A DNA stretch of 64,000 nt, from NCBI GenBank assembly GCA_949318235.1, contig OX439132.1:41584331-41648330 (forward strand), in the 5' to 3' direction. The notes under the pieces are model-generated. The model was given only the letters and a program-made list of their open reading frames with translations, made no database searches and was not told the origin of the DNA. A program made the position numbers and the translations under genes. This stretch comes from Ecdyonurus torrentis. Taxonomy: Eukaryota > Arthropoda > Insecta > Ephemeroptera > Heptageniidae. This document shows, piece by piece, positions 24,465 to 37,054 of this stretch; positions within the stretch are counted from its first letter, which is position 1, and every line of letters begins with the position of its first letter.

Positions 24465-24552
24465 AAAGTTTAAACCTTGTATCTCAAAAAAAAAAAAAAA
24501 AAAAAAAAAATGCAATGCAATGCTATTTTAAACTATTGTGTATTTCTTCTGT

Positions 24553-24584
<32 letters not shown>

Positions 24585-24608
24585 GAGATACGAGGTTTAC
24601 ACTCTAGG
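24465..24608. mobile_element. Foldback with poly-A/poly-T arms
   Basis: GTTTAAACCTTGTATCTC followed by about 27 A, then about 33 T followed by GAGATACGAGGTTTACAC. It would form a long A:T hairpin. Confidence 0.6.
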
Positions 24609-25351
24609 CTGATGATGATATAACCATACCACACAGAATTGTGATAATAATAATTGAGAAATGACAATTATCGTGACTATTATAATTATCCTTTTCATTT
24701 GTCAAAAATACTAAAAAATGCAAACTTGCAAAGGAAAAGTATAATTAAGCAAACAACTATAGCCAAAAATATTCACATATTTCAAGTTAGAGAATATAAA
24801 GAGTTTTTGTTAAGGGGGTAGGTGACCGACTGATATCTCGCAAACTAGGACAGTTGCGAATAATAATAACACAAAGTAAAGAAGAAATGTTTTTTAAAAA
24901 TTTAGTTATGTCAACCATGTGAAAACACGATCAAATATTTAAGTTATTACACTTTAAAGATAACATGTAAATGTGGAAATTTAAATTTGAGCGGGAAATT
25001 TTAGTCAAATTAGTAAGTTTTTTACAATTAAAAATATAATTAAATAAATTTTTGGTATAAAAAAATTTATTTTAAATTTACTTGATTTTAGTTAAAAATT
25101 ATAGTGCTTGTTTTATTGGAATTAAATCATGTACAAAAAATTATAGGGAAAATATAGTTCTTCTTTTAGCGATTTCCGGTCCAAGTCGGTCCCCCACCGC
25201 CTTAAATAATGAAAATTAATTCTAAGTAGCATGAATTGAATAGCATAAATAAATTTATTTTTTCGTACTGAAATTATAGCATTCCAAGATATAACAACTA
25301 AAATAAAGAGACTAGCCAATGATAAAATATATGACTAAAAATATATTTTAC

Positions 25352-28300
25352 TTAATTTCCCCTAGATTCAATCGGACACAAAGCCAACTGGGCATAAATG
25401 CTGCCTTTGGCGAGGCCTTTTACAGGACCTCGACATAGTTCCTTGTTTGCTCCCACAGCATTGTAGCTTCTGTCTTCTCTCAGACTAGCATCAGGACCTT
25501 TGGCCAAGCTCTTGTGTGTTCCTGAACGCATCTCTGCATTAGGACCATTCCAAGTCACGTAGTCAACACTGAAAGCAAATATATATCCTGATGAGTTTCC
25601 TATCATTTTTTTTTCTCCCAAAAATAAATAACTCGAAATTTTTACTTTAAATTTTAAGCACATAACACAAAACATTAAAAGGGAAAAGTGATTTTGGGTT
25701 AAAGGAAAGAACAAAAATGAACTTTATAAAATATGAATCAATAAATTAAATATAACAGCACACTCCAAATTTAAAGCAATCATACTCACAGCAATAATTC
25801 ATCATTAGGTCCATAATGCAGATCTGAATTAGGACCACTGGTTTTCTGTAGAAATGGTGATTTATATTCTTTATCCTCTGTTGTACTGGTTCCCCTTGAA
25901 ACCCTGTAAAGTATACATGATAATATATTTATAGATTCAAACTTATAAGAGGATAATTAAGAAAAAAAAACTTACTTTGGCACTTCCTTTTTGCCCTTGG
26001 ATCTACGATGTGTTGGTGTTTTCTCTTGTTTCTCTCCAGACTTGCGAGCTGGAGAGCCTTTGTGTGAGGGAGACTTGCCATGAGGGACTGCTGCATCACA
26101 CACTGCTTGTGGTTGTGATTTAACCTCATGGCTCATTCTGTCAACAATCATTCACTTTAGTATACAAACACAAAAACTCATGGTATGTACTATCTTACCC
26201 CTCTTTGCTGCTTGAAGTTGAAGCATCTGCACTTGATGGCTTTGATGTTTCCTCTTGTGTCATCACCATTAAAATATGTGAAGCTCTTTCTTCATCAAAA
26301 TCAGAACTGTCCAATGCAATCGTCACCACTCGTTCAGGGATTTCAGGGTATTGCTCCTGTAACCTTGCTTTCACTGAAATATACATAAAGTTAGTATAGG
26401 TAATATTTTATTAAAATCTATACAATCTTGAATCATTGATTAAATTTAAATTGTCAATCAAATTTTAAAAAATTATAAAATAGAGATTATCACATTCTTT
26501 TTACAAAAAATTGTTAACTTATCATCTATATAAAAGTGTGCCTTTTTAGTATTTATCATTTAGATATACCAAACCTTGTTGCAGTAGTTTTTTCAAACAA
26601 ATGCTAAAAAAAATATGGTCCAGCAAAGAAAAGGGATAGAAAACAACGAGACCCTTGAGCTTTTTCCACACACCTCAATGATAACCTCTGTTAATCTTAA
26701 TAATATCAGAGCAAACTATCTACTGTGTGTTGCAAGTTGCAACATATAGACTGGTATGTACTTATCGCTTGTCTAAATTTTTATTGAATTTAGCTTGAAG
26801 ATTAAACAATAAGAAGATAAAAATAAATGTATATTTCTTACTCTTCTGTTTCTCTTCTAAACTTCTCATACGTGGAGGAGGTGTTGGAGTTGCCGCAGCA
26901 GCACGTTGCTTCTCTAATGCCTTCTGTTCTTCTTCCTTACGTCTTTGAGTGAGTCTCGGAGGTGGAGTGTCTCTCTTCTCAAAGCCCATACCAACAAGAC
27001 GTTCAGTTGCCTTCTGCACATTGTTATCAGCATTGCTGAGTATGTCAAGCAGCAGTGTCTCTTCAACTGCAGGGAACACACTCTTCATATACCTGAACAA
27101 TAAATATAATTTCAGTATTTTTATATCACACCACACCAAGATTTATCTATGTACAACAATAATATATAACTAGTTAAAAATATTATGATCATACACATGC
27201 TTTCATATCATACAATTATGTTAAATACAGAATAAATTTAAATCTAGCATTAGCATTACAGGTCATTAATGTGAGTTTTTATGCATACAAATTTCCAACA
27301 AAGAGCTCACATATATAATCAAAATATATTTGAATATACAAATAAGATATTAATAGATTAATTTAATAATATTTGATAGCTAAATAAAAATGCATGCACA
27401 TTCTAAAGATGCAACATAGTAACTTAATATAAGAAGTTATCACATAGCAAAGAACATGAATTGTACACAACACATAACATTACATAAATTATTCTACATA
27501 AATGACTGAATCTTGCATAATTTTTATAAACAATACAAACAATAGCATAATATTTTACATACATTACACTGCAACATAAACACAGAGACAACATTAAAGT
27601 ACATAAAATAAAATAAATAATAATATACAACTACAAAAATAGAAAGAAAGAAAAAAATCTATCAATATAATATATTATACATCAACTGCATTCAACATCT
27701 GCATCACCTAGAATTTAAAAATGTAGAAAATAATAAAAGATAAAACTAATAAAAATATATAAATAGGTATATACATAAAAAAAAATGCTACAAGACAAGG
27801 TTTAAAAATATTGAAAATGTAAAATTATTAACTACTTACAAAAATTTCCTACTGTGTTAAAAAAAATTCCATACAAAAAAGTTTCCTACTTTTAATTTTA
27901 ACCCAAAACTATCAGATAATATCTAAAAGTGCAAGTAATATTAATATTTTACATTTTCAAGATTATACAAAGATAAAGATTAGTGCAGTATGTTAAAAAC
28001 CTCAGCTTCATCTTGGGGGAAGAATGGGGTCTGGGAGAGCTACGATAACTGTCCCCAGGTCTAGGAGACCCGTAGCTCCCTGAGCTGCTTGCTCCAGAGC
28101 CTGGTCGTGGTGTTGGGCTGCGAGGTGGACTACAGCGACGATGAGGAGGTGAACCTGACGTCATTTGCTGGTAAACAGAGTACAAGCCGTAGGGCGTGCC
28201 CGAAGTAACATGTCGGGCAAGGGAAGGAGTGGCATAGGGACCAGGAGTAGTGATAGGATGCTTCTCCACCTGCAATGCACTCATCACCACAGCTTCTCTG

Positions 28301-31300
28301 TTGTGATACCTGCAAACAATTATTTTTATGCCAAACATCATCCCCAAACCTACTTTTTGCTTTGAAAGTGTGCAAAAATGATGTCTAATTTATTGCAGGG
28401 GCGTATTCAGGATTTTGCAACGGGAGTGAGCATAGTGAGCATAGGCAAAAGGAGGAAATTTCCCCCTTTCCTATGCTTTTTCAGACCTTACTGGGGGTGT
28501 CCGGACCCCAAAAACACCCCCCTGAATACACCCCTGATTTACTGCAATTATAGCTTGTGCTAAAACTGGTGGCAAAAATAAAAGCTTATCAATATATTCC
28601 TAACCCCCAATATTCTACCTTTTCACTTAGATACCCTGTAGGTTTCACTATCCTTTGCTTTAGAACTGCACTTTTAAAGTACACTTTAAAAATTAAAAAC
28701 TATTTTGGAATTTATGAAAAAGTACTCAAACATGTCAAAATTTTCTACAAGCATGTTGAAGCAAAATAAATTAATGTTATTACAAAATAAGAAGCAAATA
28801 TTGTTATTGCATTTCATTCCAATGTTAGAATTATCATTACATGCCTCTTTTGTTAGCACAACCATTTCAAATTCATTTCACCATAAAAAGAAAAGCAGAA
28901 TTAAGATATTAGAGATACAAGAAGGCACTTTTTTTTATTATTATTTTACGCCAGCATTTTATATTTCTGAATTATTTACACATTATATCTTTGTTTAAGT
29001 ACAGTGAAGTAATAAATATAAAATTAACACTGACTTAATATATATTATGGTAAATTTGAAAGAAAATAGGAGAAACCCTGCAAAGGCCTTACCATAGTGA
29101 AAAGAGTTTCATAGTTTGGTGAAAATCTTACAAGAACAGAGATAAAAAGGCTAACACATATTGGATAGCTTTCGACACTAAAGTCCAAGAGAAACAGAGT
29201 GTTCATTGTTTCTCTCCGAGTCTGTAAGGACTGACAAAGACAAAATACACTCAGAAATGGAGTGAATTTTTTCTTTGTGAGTCTTTACAGACTAGGAGAG
29301 AAACTATGAACACGCTCCGTTTCTCTTGGACTAAAGTGCCGAAAGATATTAAAAAAAAGTCGTCTTTTATCTCTGCGCTAGTAAGATTTTTCAGCAAACT
29401 CTGGGACTTTCTTCACATGCTGGTTTTCTCCCATCCCTTTCTTTCAAATTGATCATACCTAACCGCAACCTTTTTTTTAATTGCCGATTTATTACATATT
29501 AAAAAAAATTAACCCACAACTTATTTATTAATATTTTAAAAATAATTATAGCAGAAAATGAGTTGATAATGTACATTTACATTAATAAAAAATAATTACT
29601 AGCCTAATAATAAAGTATTTTCCCTTGTAAATTAAGTTACTGTATACAAGTATAATTATGTATACAGGATATTATTTTAACTTTTCTAAAATTTCTTATA
29701 AAAAAATTAAGTATTAAATTGATACTGGAACTATGTTAAGAACTCTTGGTGCATATGGTTACTTACTTTTTAAGTAGAGCTCGAATGTGTGTTTCTGAGA
29801 CTGTGGGGAACATGGCCCCAATCTTAGTGACTGCTTGCTCTGTCTCAGTGCACAACGTGGTCTCAGCTGTGCTTGAAGTGGATGGTACACCTCGACTGGG
29901 TGACATTGAATAAGGCAGACTTTGGTGAGATGTAGAGCCTGGTCCGGAGGTGTATGCTCTGCTTGGAATGGGACTAGGACGGATGTTTGTAAATTCCTGA
30001 ATCACAAAGAAAGTTAAAATTTAGGTTTTAATTTAATTTTTTTTTTTTTTTTTATATATGGTTGCGAGTTTAACACTTTGACATTATAATGGTGCATAAT
30101 AACGTTACACCAACATAAATATTTAAAAAAGTGAATACTGTATTTTGATTATTTTGAAATCAAAATTATAGATTGATGATTATAGGGTGGTTTCATTCAT
30201 TTTAAAGTCGACGTCATAAGTGAGTACTAAATAACATTGGCCGGTATAGGAAAATGGCACATTTTGCCAGTTTAAAAATACTTCGCAATTTTTTTGAGAG
30301 CACTGATGGTGTTAACAGGTTGAATTAGTACCTCAAGTATGCAAAAAAAATAATAATGACCATAAAACAGCCAATTTTCCAAAGAAAATAGCCAAAAACT
30401 ATGTTTGTCCTATGCTGAGCAATGTTATTCATTGCTCAAGATGAGCATCGAAAAGCACTCAGAATGACGTCATGCGTACACACCCTATAGCTTGAACAAG
30501 TTTTAGAACCAACACCATCAATTACTTACCTGCATCTGGATGACTTCCCCTGCAGCAGAGTTGAAAAGTTGAGGTGGAGGTTGTGCAGGGCGATATCGTA
30601 GACGAGGATCTTCCCATGTTGTTGTTTTGGTGAAATAGTTGATGTAGTAACTGAAACAATGCAAATAGAGAAATATACATTATTTATATGTAAATATGTA
30701 TAATACATATAAACTAAATGTCTTGTCAAGGTGTTGTAAAATAGGGCTGTCATGCCCTATCGGGCTGTCATTATTACATAAGTTGAACTGGACACCATCA
30801 TCTATCATCATATAAAAAAATATATTAAATACAAGAATTTATAGTTGCAAGTTGGAGTAGTGTTATACATAAGTGTTTCGAGGATGTTTAGAGAGAATTA
30901 TTAATATGGTCACTATAGGTGTAGAACACCTTGAACAAAACACTTGCTGATCCGTGTGCGCGTGGAAACAAGCAAGCTGTGACATCATCAGTCTTGTAGT
31001 CGTTACCTAAATTTTCTTTAACGTTAAAGCTAAGTGAATTTCATAAAAGTGTAACTTTAACAAGAACGTTAACTCTAATTTGTCCCCAACTGTAACATTC
31101 CCTTTAACATTAACTTGCGTTAACTCTAACGTTAACAGCTTTTTTGGACGATATATATTTTTCATGATTATTCATAAGTTTACTCATTTATAAAGTTAAT
31201 ATTTTACTTATATTTACTCATTTATAAATAAAAGAGGAATTTAATTTATTATTTCCTTCCTCTCGTCAGTTGATATTGTTTGTTTTTTTAGTCAGTACAG

Positions 31301-32882
31301 TATATAAAGTAAAAATGTCTTAACGTTACACAGTTATTGCTATGTTAACTTCGATTTTTGTTAATATACATATAACTATAAAGTTACTTTTGCAATGTTG
31401 TTACGAACCAGTTAACGACCATTGTACAAGAAATGGACATCATAAACCCGCATATCTGCGATTTCGTAAGTGGAAAATAAATTAGAAATTAATGACTCCG
31501 GCCAAATTAACGTTGATATTAGGTATGTTAGGAGATTAGGCAAGTTTTTTGTTCAAGGTGTTCTAGTTCTACACATACATACATAATGTGTATGTATATA
31601 TGTATGATTATACACACATAAAAATTGGGAAAAGTAAGAGGGGAACCGTTGACGAATATATTTATAAAATTGAAAATATGGGACTAGAGGACGTTGATGA
31701 ATACAAGTACTTAGGAGTATGGATTCATCATTCAATGAAATGGGAGGCACATATTAAAGCAGTTGTAGCTAAAGCTAGTAAAAATCTTGAGTTTGTAATG
31801 AGGAACTTAAAAGGGGCAAGAAGGGAGGTGAAGAGTGATGCATACAAAAACCATGATCAGGCCAATGATCGAATATGGTTGTATTGCATGGGACCCGTAT
31901 TTGGTGAAAGACAAGAAAGAATTAAAGGGGGTACAAAGAAGAGCAGCTAGAAGGGTGCTGGGTAGAAATATGAGATGGAGAAAGGAAGGGGATACTTACT
32001 ACTACGATAGTGTCACAAGCATGATACATGAATTGAAATGGGAGGACTTAGAGGGGCGTAGGAGGGAGAGGAGACTCACAGCAATGTATAAGATTGATAG
32101 AGGGTATAAGGGATGGAGGGAGATGAAGGGGAAACTTACTGAAGGGATGTATGTGGGAAGGAATGATCATAATAGGAAGTACAGTAGAGTGGTAAGTAAC
32201 ACTAATCATGCAAAGTATTCGTTCATCTCCAGGACGGTGAGGGACTGGAATGGACTGCCAATGACCCTGGTAAACAGCGATTATACTTATAAGACATATA
32301 GTGGAAATCTTAAAAAACTACTGTGGGGAATCAGTGAGCCACCGCAGCTGGGTCTGCATTTGTTCACTTAAATCTAAATCTATATGTGTATTACATTGTA
32401 TGCATATACATATATGCATAACAATTTAACAATATGCCTTTTTAAGTTTATGCTTTTCGTGAACTTCACATACATACGTCTTCGGTTATTAATCGGGAAT
32501 GTCATACATACTAATACATACATTATACATACATCAAAACAAAACATAAATAATAATGTGTATCAGCATTTATTCATTTTAAAATAAAAATATATGGATG
32601 CTAATTAAATTAGCATGGGTATGTAGTCGATATTTAGGTTCTGCTGTAGAAAAAATATTGACGGGGGCGATGTCCGATTACCCTAGATTACCGCGTCATC
32701 GCTAAACATATCGGAATTCAGAACATAAACACAAACTATGCACAAAAATATACAGTGTGTACGTGTATCATAATATGGATGACTTACAATCGTCCAGTAT
32801 GTCCATCATATTTACAGTCCCATCCAGGAGGTAAATTAGCTCCTGCTGCAGCAGCATTTTCATAACTATTTTGTTCAGCCAT
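25352..32882 (-). CDS. WW domain / triple CUE-like domain protein
   Basis: A nine-exon gene, about 557 aa, that I do not recognise by name. Exons (minus strand): 32788-32882, 30530-30650, 29767-29996, 28001-28309, 26842-27092, 26199-26373, 25976-26137, 25790-25903, 25352-25568; phases close (1674 nt). Residues about 17-50 are a WW domain (W21, W44, P47), which binds proline-rich ligands. Three CUE-like (ubiquitin-binding) segments follow: AMFPTVSETHIRALLKK (about 130-160), SVFPAVEETLLLDILSN (about 255-290), and QYPEIPERVVTIAL (about 340-375). Between them are Ser/Pro-rich low-complexity stretches and a charged helix (RRKEEEQKALEKQR). The last two exons carry spaced GPN/KGP motifs (SGPNSDLHYGPND, NGPNAEMRSG, KGPDASLRE). 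A role as a ubiquitin-binding adaptor is inference. The start codon is the only upstream ATG and lies next to a GC-rich presumed promoter. Confidence 0.85.
26500..26750. other. Intron with possible family D remnant
   Basis: AAAGAAAAGGGATAGAAAAC followed by AACGAGACCCTTGAG resembles the left end of family D elements, but no right end is seen. Confidence 0.25.
28396..28536. mobile_element. MITE with CAGGGGCGTATTCAGG ends
   Basis: CAGGGGCGTATTCAGG at the left and CCTGAATACACCCCTG at the right. The core has CCTATGCTTTTTCAGACC and CCGGACCCC. A related partial copy is at 33206-33330. Confidence 0.7.
29053..29451. mobile_element. MITE (family D)
   Basis: Ends AATTTGAAAGAAAATAGGAG and CCCTTTCTTTCAAATT. 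Contains CCTTACCATAGTGAAAAG. Inner inverted repeat between GAGAAACAGAGTGTTCAT and the segment around GAACACGCTCCGTTTCTC. Located in the WW/CUE gene intron between exons 3 and 4. Confidence 0.7.
30181..30489. mobile_element. Dispersed 310-bp element (family E), copy 2
   Basis: TATAGGGTGG at the left and CACCCTATA at the right. Aligned end to end with the reverse complement of 17634-17958. Confidence 0.75.
30921..31563. mobile_element. MITE (family A), longer copy
   Basis: Left end GTAGAACACCTTGAACAAAA and right end TTTTTTGTTCAAGGTGTTC, as at 43-358, with the shared inner segments GAAAATAAATTAGAAATTAA and GGCCAAATTAACGTTGATAT. About 300 bp longer than copy 1, with an interior rich in GTTAAC motifs (31010-31400). 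Intron 1 of the WW/CUE gene. Confidence 0.65.
31618..32371 (+). pseudogene. LINE reverse transcriptase 3' fragment
   Basis: The plus strand encodes the C-terminal end of a CR1/L2/Rex-like non-LTR retrotransposon ORF2: YKYLGVWIHHSMKWEAHI, then after a frameshift near 31835-31850 MIRPMIEYGCIAWDPYL, GVQRRAARRVLG, and SFISRTVRDWNGLPM before the stop. The catalytic part is absent. It is antisense inside intron 1 of the WW/CUE gene, directly after a family A MITE. Confidence 0.85.
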
Positions 32883-33110
32883 TTTTCAGCTGATCGATCG
32901 CCTCCAACGCAACCCCGCCCCCCTTTGTAATCAGCGCTCTCGCGGGCTCTCGGCCTCGGCGCTCCCTCCGCCTCTCGCTTTCTCGCAGTCGCAGCTCGCA
33001 GTCCTCTCGCTCGTGCTCTCTGCTCGTGCTGGCTCGTCTCGTGCCGCTACGCTTGTGCGCTTCGCGCCGCATCACCGCCTTCATTACTGTGTACCCCAAA
33101 AACCATAATA
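32883..33110 (-). promoter_or_regulatory. GC-rich 5' region of the WW/CUE gene
   Basis: The only strongly GC- and CpG-rich stretch in this part of the window (32895-33080, many CTCGC and CGGC motifs), immediately upstream of the start codon. Promoter role is inferred from position and composition. Confidence 0.5.
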
Positions 33111-33146
33111 ATATAACCTATAATTTTACCAAGAAATTTAGACTAT

Positions 33147-33149
<3 letters not shown>

Positions 33150-33207
<58 letters not shown>

Positions 33208-33330
33208 GGGCGTATCCAGGGGGAGGGTTTTGGGGTCTGGACCCCCCCCCCCCCCCGTCAGGTCTGAAAAAGCATAGGAAAAAGGGGTGGAGTGTATAGT
33301 GGCAGTAAGGGCCGTCTGGTTATTATAGTT
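33150..33330. repeat. (TA)n tract plus CAGGGGCGTATCCAGG repeat
   Basis: About 55 bp of TA dinucleotides is followed by CAGGGGCGTATCCAGGGGG, a poly-C tract and AGGTCTGAAAAAGCATAGG. The second part matches the MITE at 28396-28536 in part. Confidence 0.55.
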
Positions 33331-33943
33331 CCCCTTAGTAGTTATGCAACCAGTTGCGTACATTTGTGCAACTGGGTGCATAAGTACTCTTCCTACAGGC
33401 GCTTTTTAGGGGTCTATACTATACCGCGCTTTAAAAATTTGGGGAAATAATAAAAGTGTGTATAATTGTAATTTATACTCAATACTATATCTATAATCAC
33501 TATAATCATGATTCATGACATATAATTGAAGTCTGAAAATCCCACATGAACAAAATTGAGTTCATTATTATTATATTATTTATTTTTTGCTACAATTTCC
33601 TTTTTTTTTTTTTTTTTTTTTAATAGAAATTTAAAATAAGTTTCTACTAAAATATTACATAATATTATTCAAAATTCAAAATATGTTCATTCATTTCCAT
33701 CTCCTCTACTGCAATCATATACAAAACATTGTACATCAGCAGGTTCTTGTTTAAACATAATGTATAAGTAGATAACTATATTATGTAATCCAGAGAGGAT
33801 TCCCGCTGAAAAGTACTGGTCAGCTGGAGACGTGTATTGCGGGTCAAAATTACATTGATCAAATGGGCAACAAAATATAACTTCCAGGATAAAATAAAAT
33901 TAAAGGCAACAGAAAATTGAATAATGATATTCTCTTTGGATTA
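33331..33943. other. Intergenic, no gene seen
   Basis: AT-rich sequence with a poly-T tract (33600-33622). Nothing recognisable. Confidence 0.4.
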
Positions 33944-33951
33944 CCTATATC
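33944..33951. repeat. 8-bp target site duplication of hAT-like element (left)
   Basis: CCTATATC directly before CAGACTTGGCCA. The same octamer follows the right end at 50306-50313. Confidence 0.8.
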
Positions 33952-34102
33952 CAGACTTGGCCAGCGCTCTTTTAAAATGAGCGCGCTCACGCTCATCGCT
34001 CACGCTCACGTAAATGAGCGCGCTCACGCTTTCGCTCATGATTTTGCAAATGAGCGCGCTCACGCTCACGCTCATGAATTTTTTGAGCGCGCTCATTTGT
34101 CG

Positions 34103-34190
<88 letters not shown>

Positions 34191-34194
<4 letters not shown>

Positions 34195-34827
34195 CATGCA
34201 CTTCTGTATAAAATATTATAAAATGCAAACATAAAAAAGATGGTTGTGTTATCGAGTTTTTTTTTACTAAGTTTTAATTCAAAAATATTTTTTATTAATA
34301 TAAAAATAATTAGTGGATAAAAAAAGTTGATTTTTTTTATTAATAATGTCAATCAATGTTTAGTCATGGAACCACTCTAAAAAAAATTGCACATTTTTGT
34401 ATGTGCATATTAAATTTTATGATGGAAACAAAATTATATACATAAATTATTATGAAAATAAAATAAATGTAAGTACACTTCTGAACTTATATTTACATCA
34501 CTTTGTTATCAGTTATAATAGTTAAATGATTAACAAATAATAATATATAATATCAGCAGTAAGTCTTGATAATTGTCAACCTCAATTTTAATTAACCTAA
34601 AAATTGTCTTTCAAACTGTATTTGTACAGGAGAGAGTTTTCAAATGTTGAATCACTCATACTGCTATAGAAAGAAATATAGCCGGAGAGGGGAAGCAAGG
34701 GGACAAGTGGGTGTGTATGTGACCATTCTCCATCTCGAACTTTGTATTGAATGAAACAACAAGTCAAGTATTGTTATTTATTGTAAATAATAGCCAGGTG
34801 TTTTGGTTTGGTAAACAATATCACAAG
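34191..34827. other. Interior of hAT-like element, no gene seen
   Basis: AT-rich, non-coding sequence between the (TA)n tract and the Polinton. No transposase motif. Confidence 0.45.
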
Positions 34828-34833
34828 CAGGTA
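34828..34833. repeat. 6-bp target site duplication of Polinton (left)
   Basis: CAGGTA, repeated at 50083-50088. Six-bp duplications are the Polinton/Maverick hallmark. Confidence 0.93.
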
Positions 34834-35185
34834 AGTAGATAAGTATGGATACAGCAGAATGTGGATGCATCCACACATCCACTCAAACGAGTGGATGCAT
34901 CCACACAAGTGTGGATGCATCCACACAAACTCGCGTACGTCCACGAGGTATAAAAACAAAATGGGGTCGATTTTGTGTGGATTGCTGCTTCTCGCGTACG
35001 TCCACGAGGTCAAAACCCAAGATGGCGGCGATATGGGCGTGGCAGGTGTGTATTAGCGCACGTACACGAGGTAAAAACCAAGATGGCGTCCGATTTGTGT
35101 GTAGCAAATGAGTATTTGCGTACGTACACGAGGCTTGCAACAAGATGGCGACGGACTTGTGTGCAGTCAGTGATTGCTAGCGTAC
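34834..35185. repeat. Polinton terminal inverted repeat, left
   Basis: Mirrors 49731-50082. The outer part has several palindromes GTGGATGCATCCAC. The inner part is a tandem array with period 61-62 bp (GCGTACG-type starts at 34933, 34994, 35056, 35118, 35180), each unit with ACGAGG and an AAAATGG or AAGATGGCG motif. The only arm difference I noted is CCACTCAAAC versus CCACACAAAC. Confidence 0.93.
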
Positions 35186-37054
35186 CTACACGGGTTTAAA
35201 TACACTAAAAAATAAAATGGCGGCACATTGTGTAAAGCACTGTGTAGAGTATGTCACTACGTATCTATTTCTGAAGAAATTTTTAAAAAATTCGAATTTA
35301 AGCAGATTAGCCAAAAAAAATTTTTTAGTGTAGTTTTTTGAGTGTACATTTTTTTAAACGATTTTTGTCATTGAATGAGTTGTCTATAAGATACATCAGA
35401 CAGATTTTTTATAACTATCTTATTTCCACTAAAACTGATTTTTCATAGTGTAGTTTTCTGAGTGTAGCAATTTTTTTTACATATTCTTGCTTAATTTTTA
35501 ATGCTCTATCCATATCCGGTTTCATATTTTCTGTAAGATGAGTGGAAGTGCACTTTCAAAGTCGTAAAAATTAATTACTACTATAAATTTTTATTTATAA
35601 ATTTACTTCCTTGTTTAAATATTTGCATTTCCTTGTTCGCAAATTCTTCCAAGAACTATAAAATTTATATTAAAATTTTTTTCCGAGAACTATAAAATTT
35701 AATTAATTTCTTTAGCGTGAGAAAGTGGATGTACATATACCACACAGGACCACCCACGATGCTACTGTATTTGAACGACGACCTTCTAAGGCTTTATAAT
35801 CGCCTGATAGCCAACTTTAATTTTCAACCTCAAATTTGACTCTTTGAGAGCCAATAACCAATCAATAATGTATGGGATGGTGAAATAAAGTATATAGGGT
35901 GGTATATATGACCGATACCTTCCAGAATATTCGTTAAAAAAAATTAACCCCACCCACCCCCTTACTGCATGTGCTGCTATATGCAATGCTATATACAGTG
36001 CTACATTGTGCTGGACGTCTATTACGAGGGTGGCTGCCGATGGAGAAGGTTGTTCCAATTGAGGTGCTCCTGTGGTGACCCGAGTTCGACTCTCAAGTGA
36101 GTATACTATAGATAATTTTATTTTAACCTTGTATAATATTTTTTCTTTGTTCAAAATAAATTTAAGAGTAATTATTCAATGCTATATTGAATTGAGAAAG
36201 TAAAATACTGTTCATTTTTGTTAAAAATAATCTAACATGAGCGATTAATATACATATTTGCACTTATCATGGAAATAGAAAAAAAAAAATGACCTTGGTG
36301 TGTTAAAATATTGTTAACTAACGTGTGTAGGGTAATTTTTTTTAAAAAGTATTTAATATAAAAAAATAAGAATGAGCTTGATAATGTTTTGTTTCACTCA
36401 TAATATAAGTGAGAAAAAAAAATATTTATTTCATATATGTGTGTATGATATATGAATAATTTTTGAATTTCTATGGAAAAGTAAAGAGAAAAGAGTAAAT
36501 GTTATAAAGCTAAGTAAAAATATATAACGTTGACTATATTTCTCTTTCAATGCTATAGTGTGAACAAGATATACTAACTTGAGTTACAATACGCATGAAA
36601 AATTAGAAATGTCTTTCAAATGTGTGCAAGGAAGGAAATATATTTTTTCATATACTATTAATAATAAAATTATAACTAATTTTTGTGCTAACTCAAGGCC
36701 ACTAACTCAAGGCCAGTGGGACAGCAATACAGTATATAGTAACTAGCGATTATATATGATAGGAAAAATATATTTATCTCTCAACTGTGCACTAGCAAGC
36801 AATAATATATTTTTATTATAATAGTTATAGAAAATTTTAACATTTTTTTTTTTTTTTTGCAATATAAATTTTCTCAAGGCCAGAGCGATAGCAATACATA
36901 GTACCTTTAGTTTAAATATTAAAATTAAAATGTCCATTAAGTGAGTACTAGCATACTACTTTATAATAAAGTATACCTTTAAACTTCAGACACACATCAT
37001 ATCGTAACAAAATATTCATTTATCTTTCTTTCTGTTTCATTTAAAGCCTCAACG
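35186..37054 (+). other. Polinton left non-coding region / PolB leader
   Basis: No supported ORF. A sixth diverged TIR-type unit continues to about 35250 (AAAATGGCGGC). CAAGTGAGTA near 36094 looks like a splice donor, and the pyrimidine-rich stretch before TTTAAAG at about 37047 looks like an acceptor just upstream of the PolB ATG. A 5'-UTR intron of about 950 bp is therefore possible but unproven. Confidence 0.4.

Larger units (their letters stand above)
22976..25351. other. Intergenic between TRMT112 and the WW/CUE gene
   Basis: No gene recognised. Apart from the MITEs listed separately the sequence is AT-rich, with a poly-A tract near 23565-23588. A TTTATT near 25254, on the minus strand AATAAA, is a candidate poly(A) signal for the WW/CUE gene. 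Confidence 0.4.

Noticed and set aside
33917..34234. YIYIYI ORFs on both strands
   Set aside because: Translation of the (TA)n tract and the GAGCGCGCTC array of the hAT-like element.
34845..35199. Several Cys/Arg-rich ORFs in the Polinton arms
   Set aside because: They arise from the 61-62-bp tandem units in every frame and occur identically in the other arm.
35786..36154. 122-aa ORF (minus strand) in the Polinton left region
   Set aside because: No family resemblance or conserved motif; overlaps the possible PolB leader.
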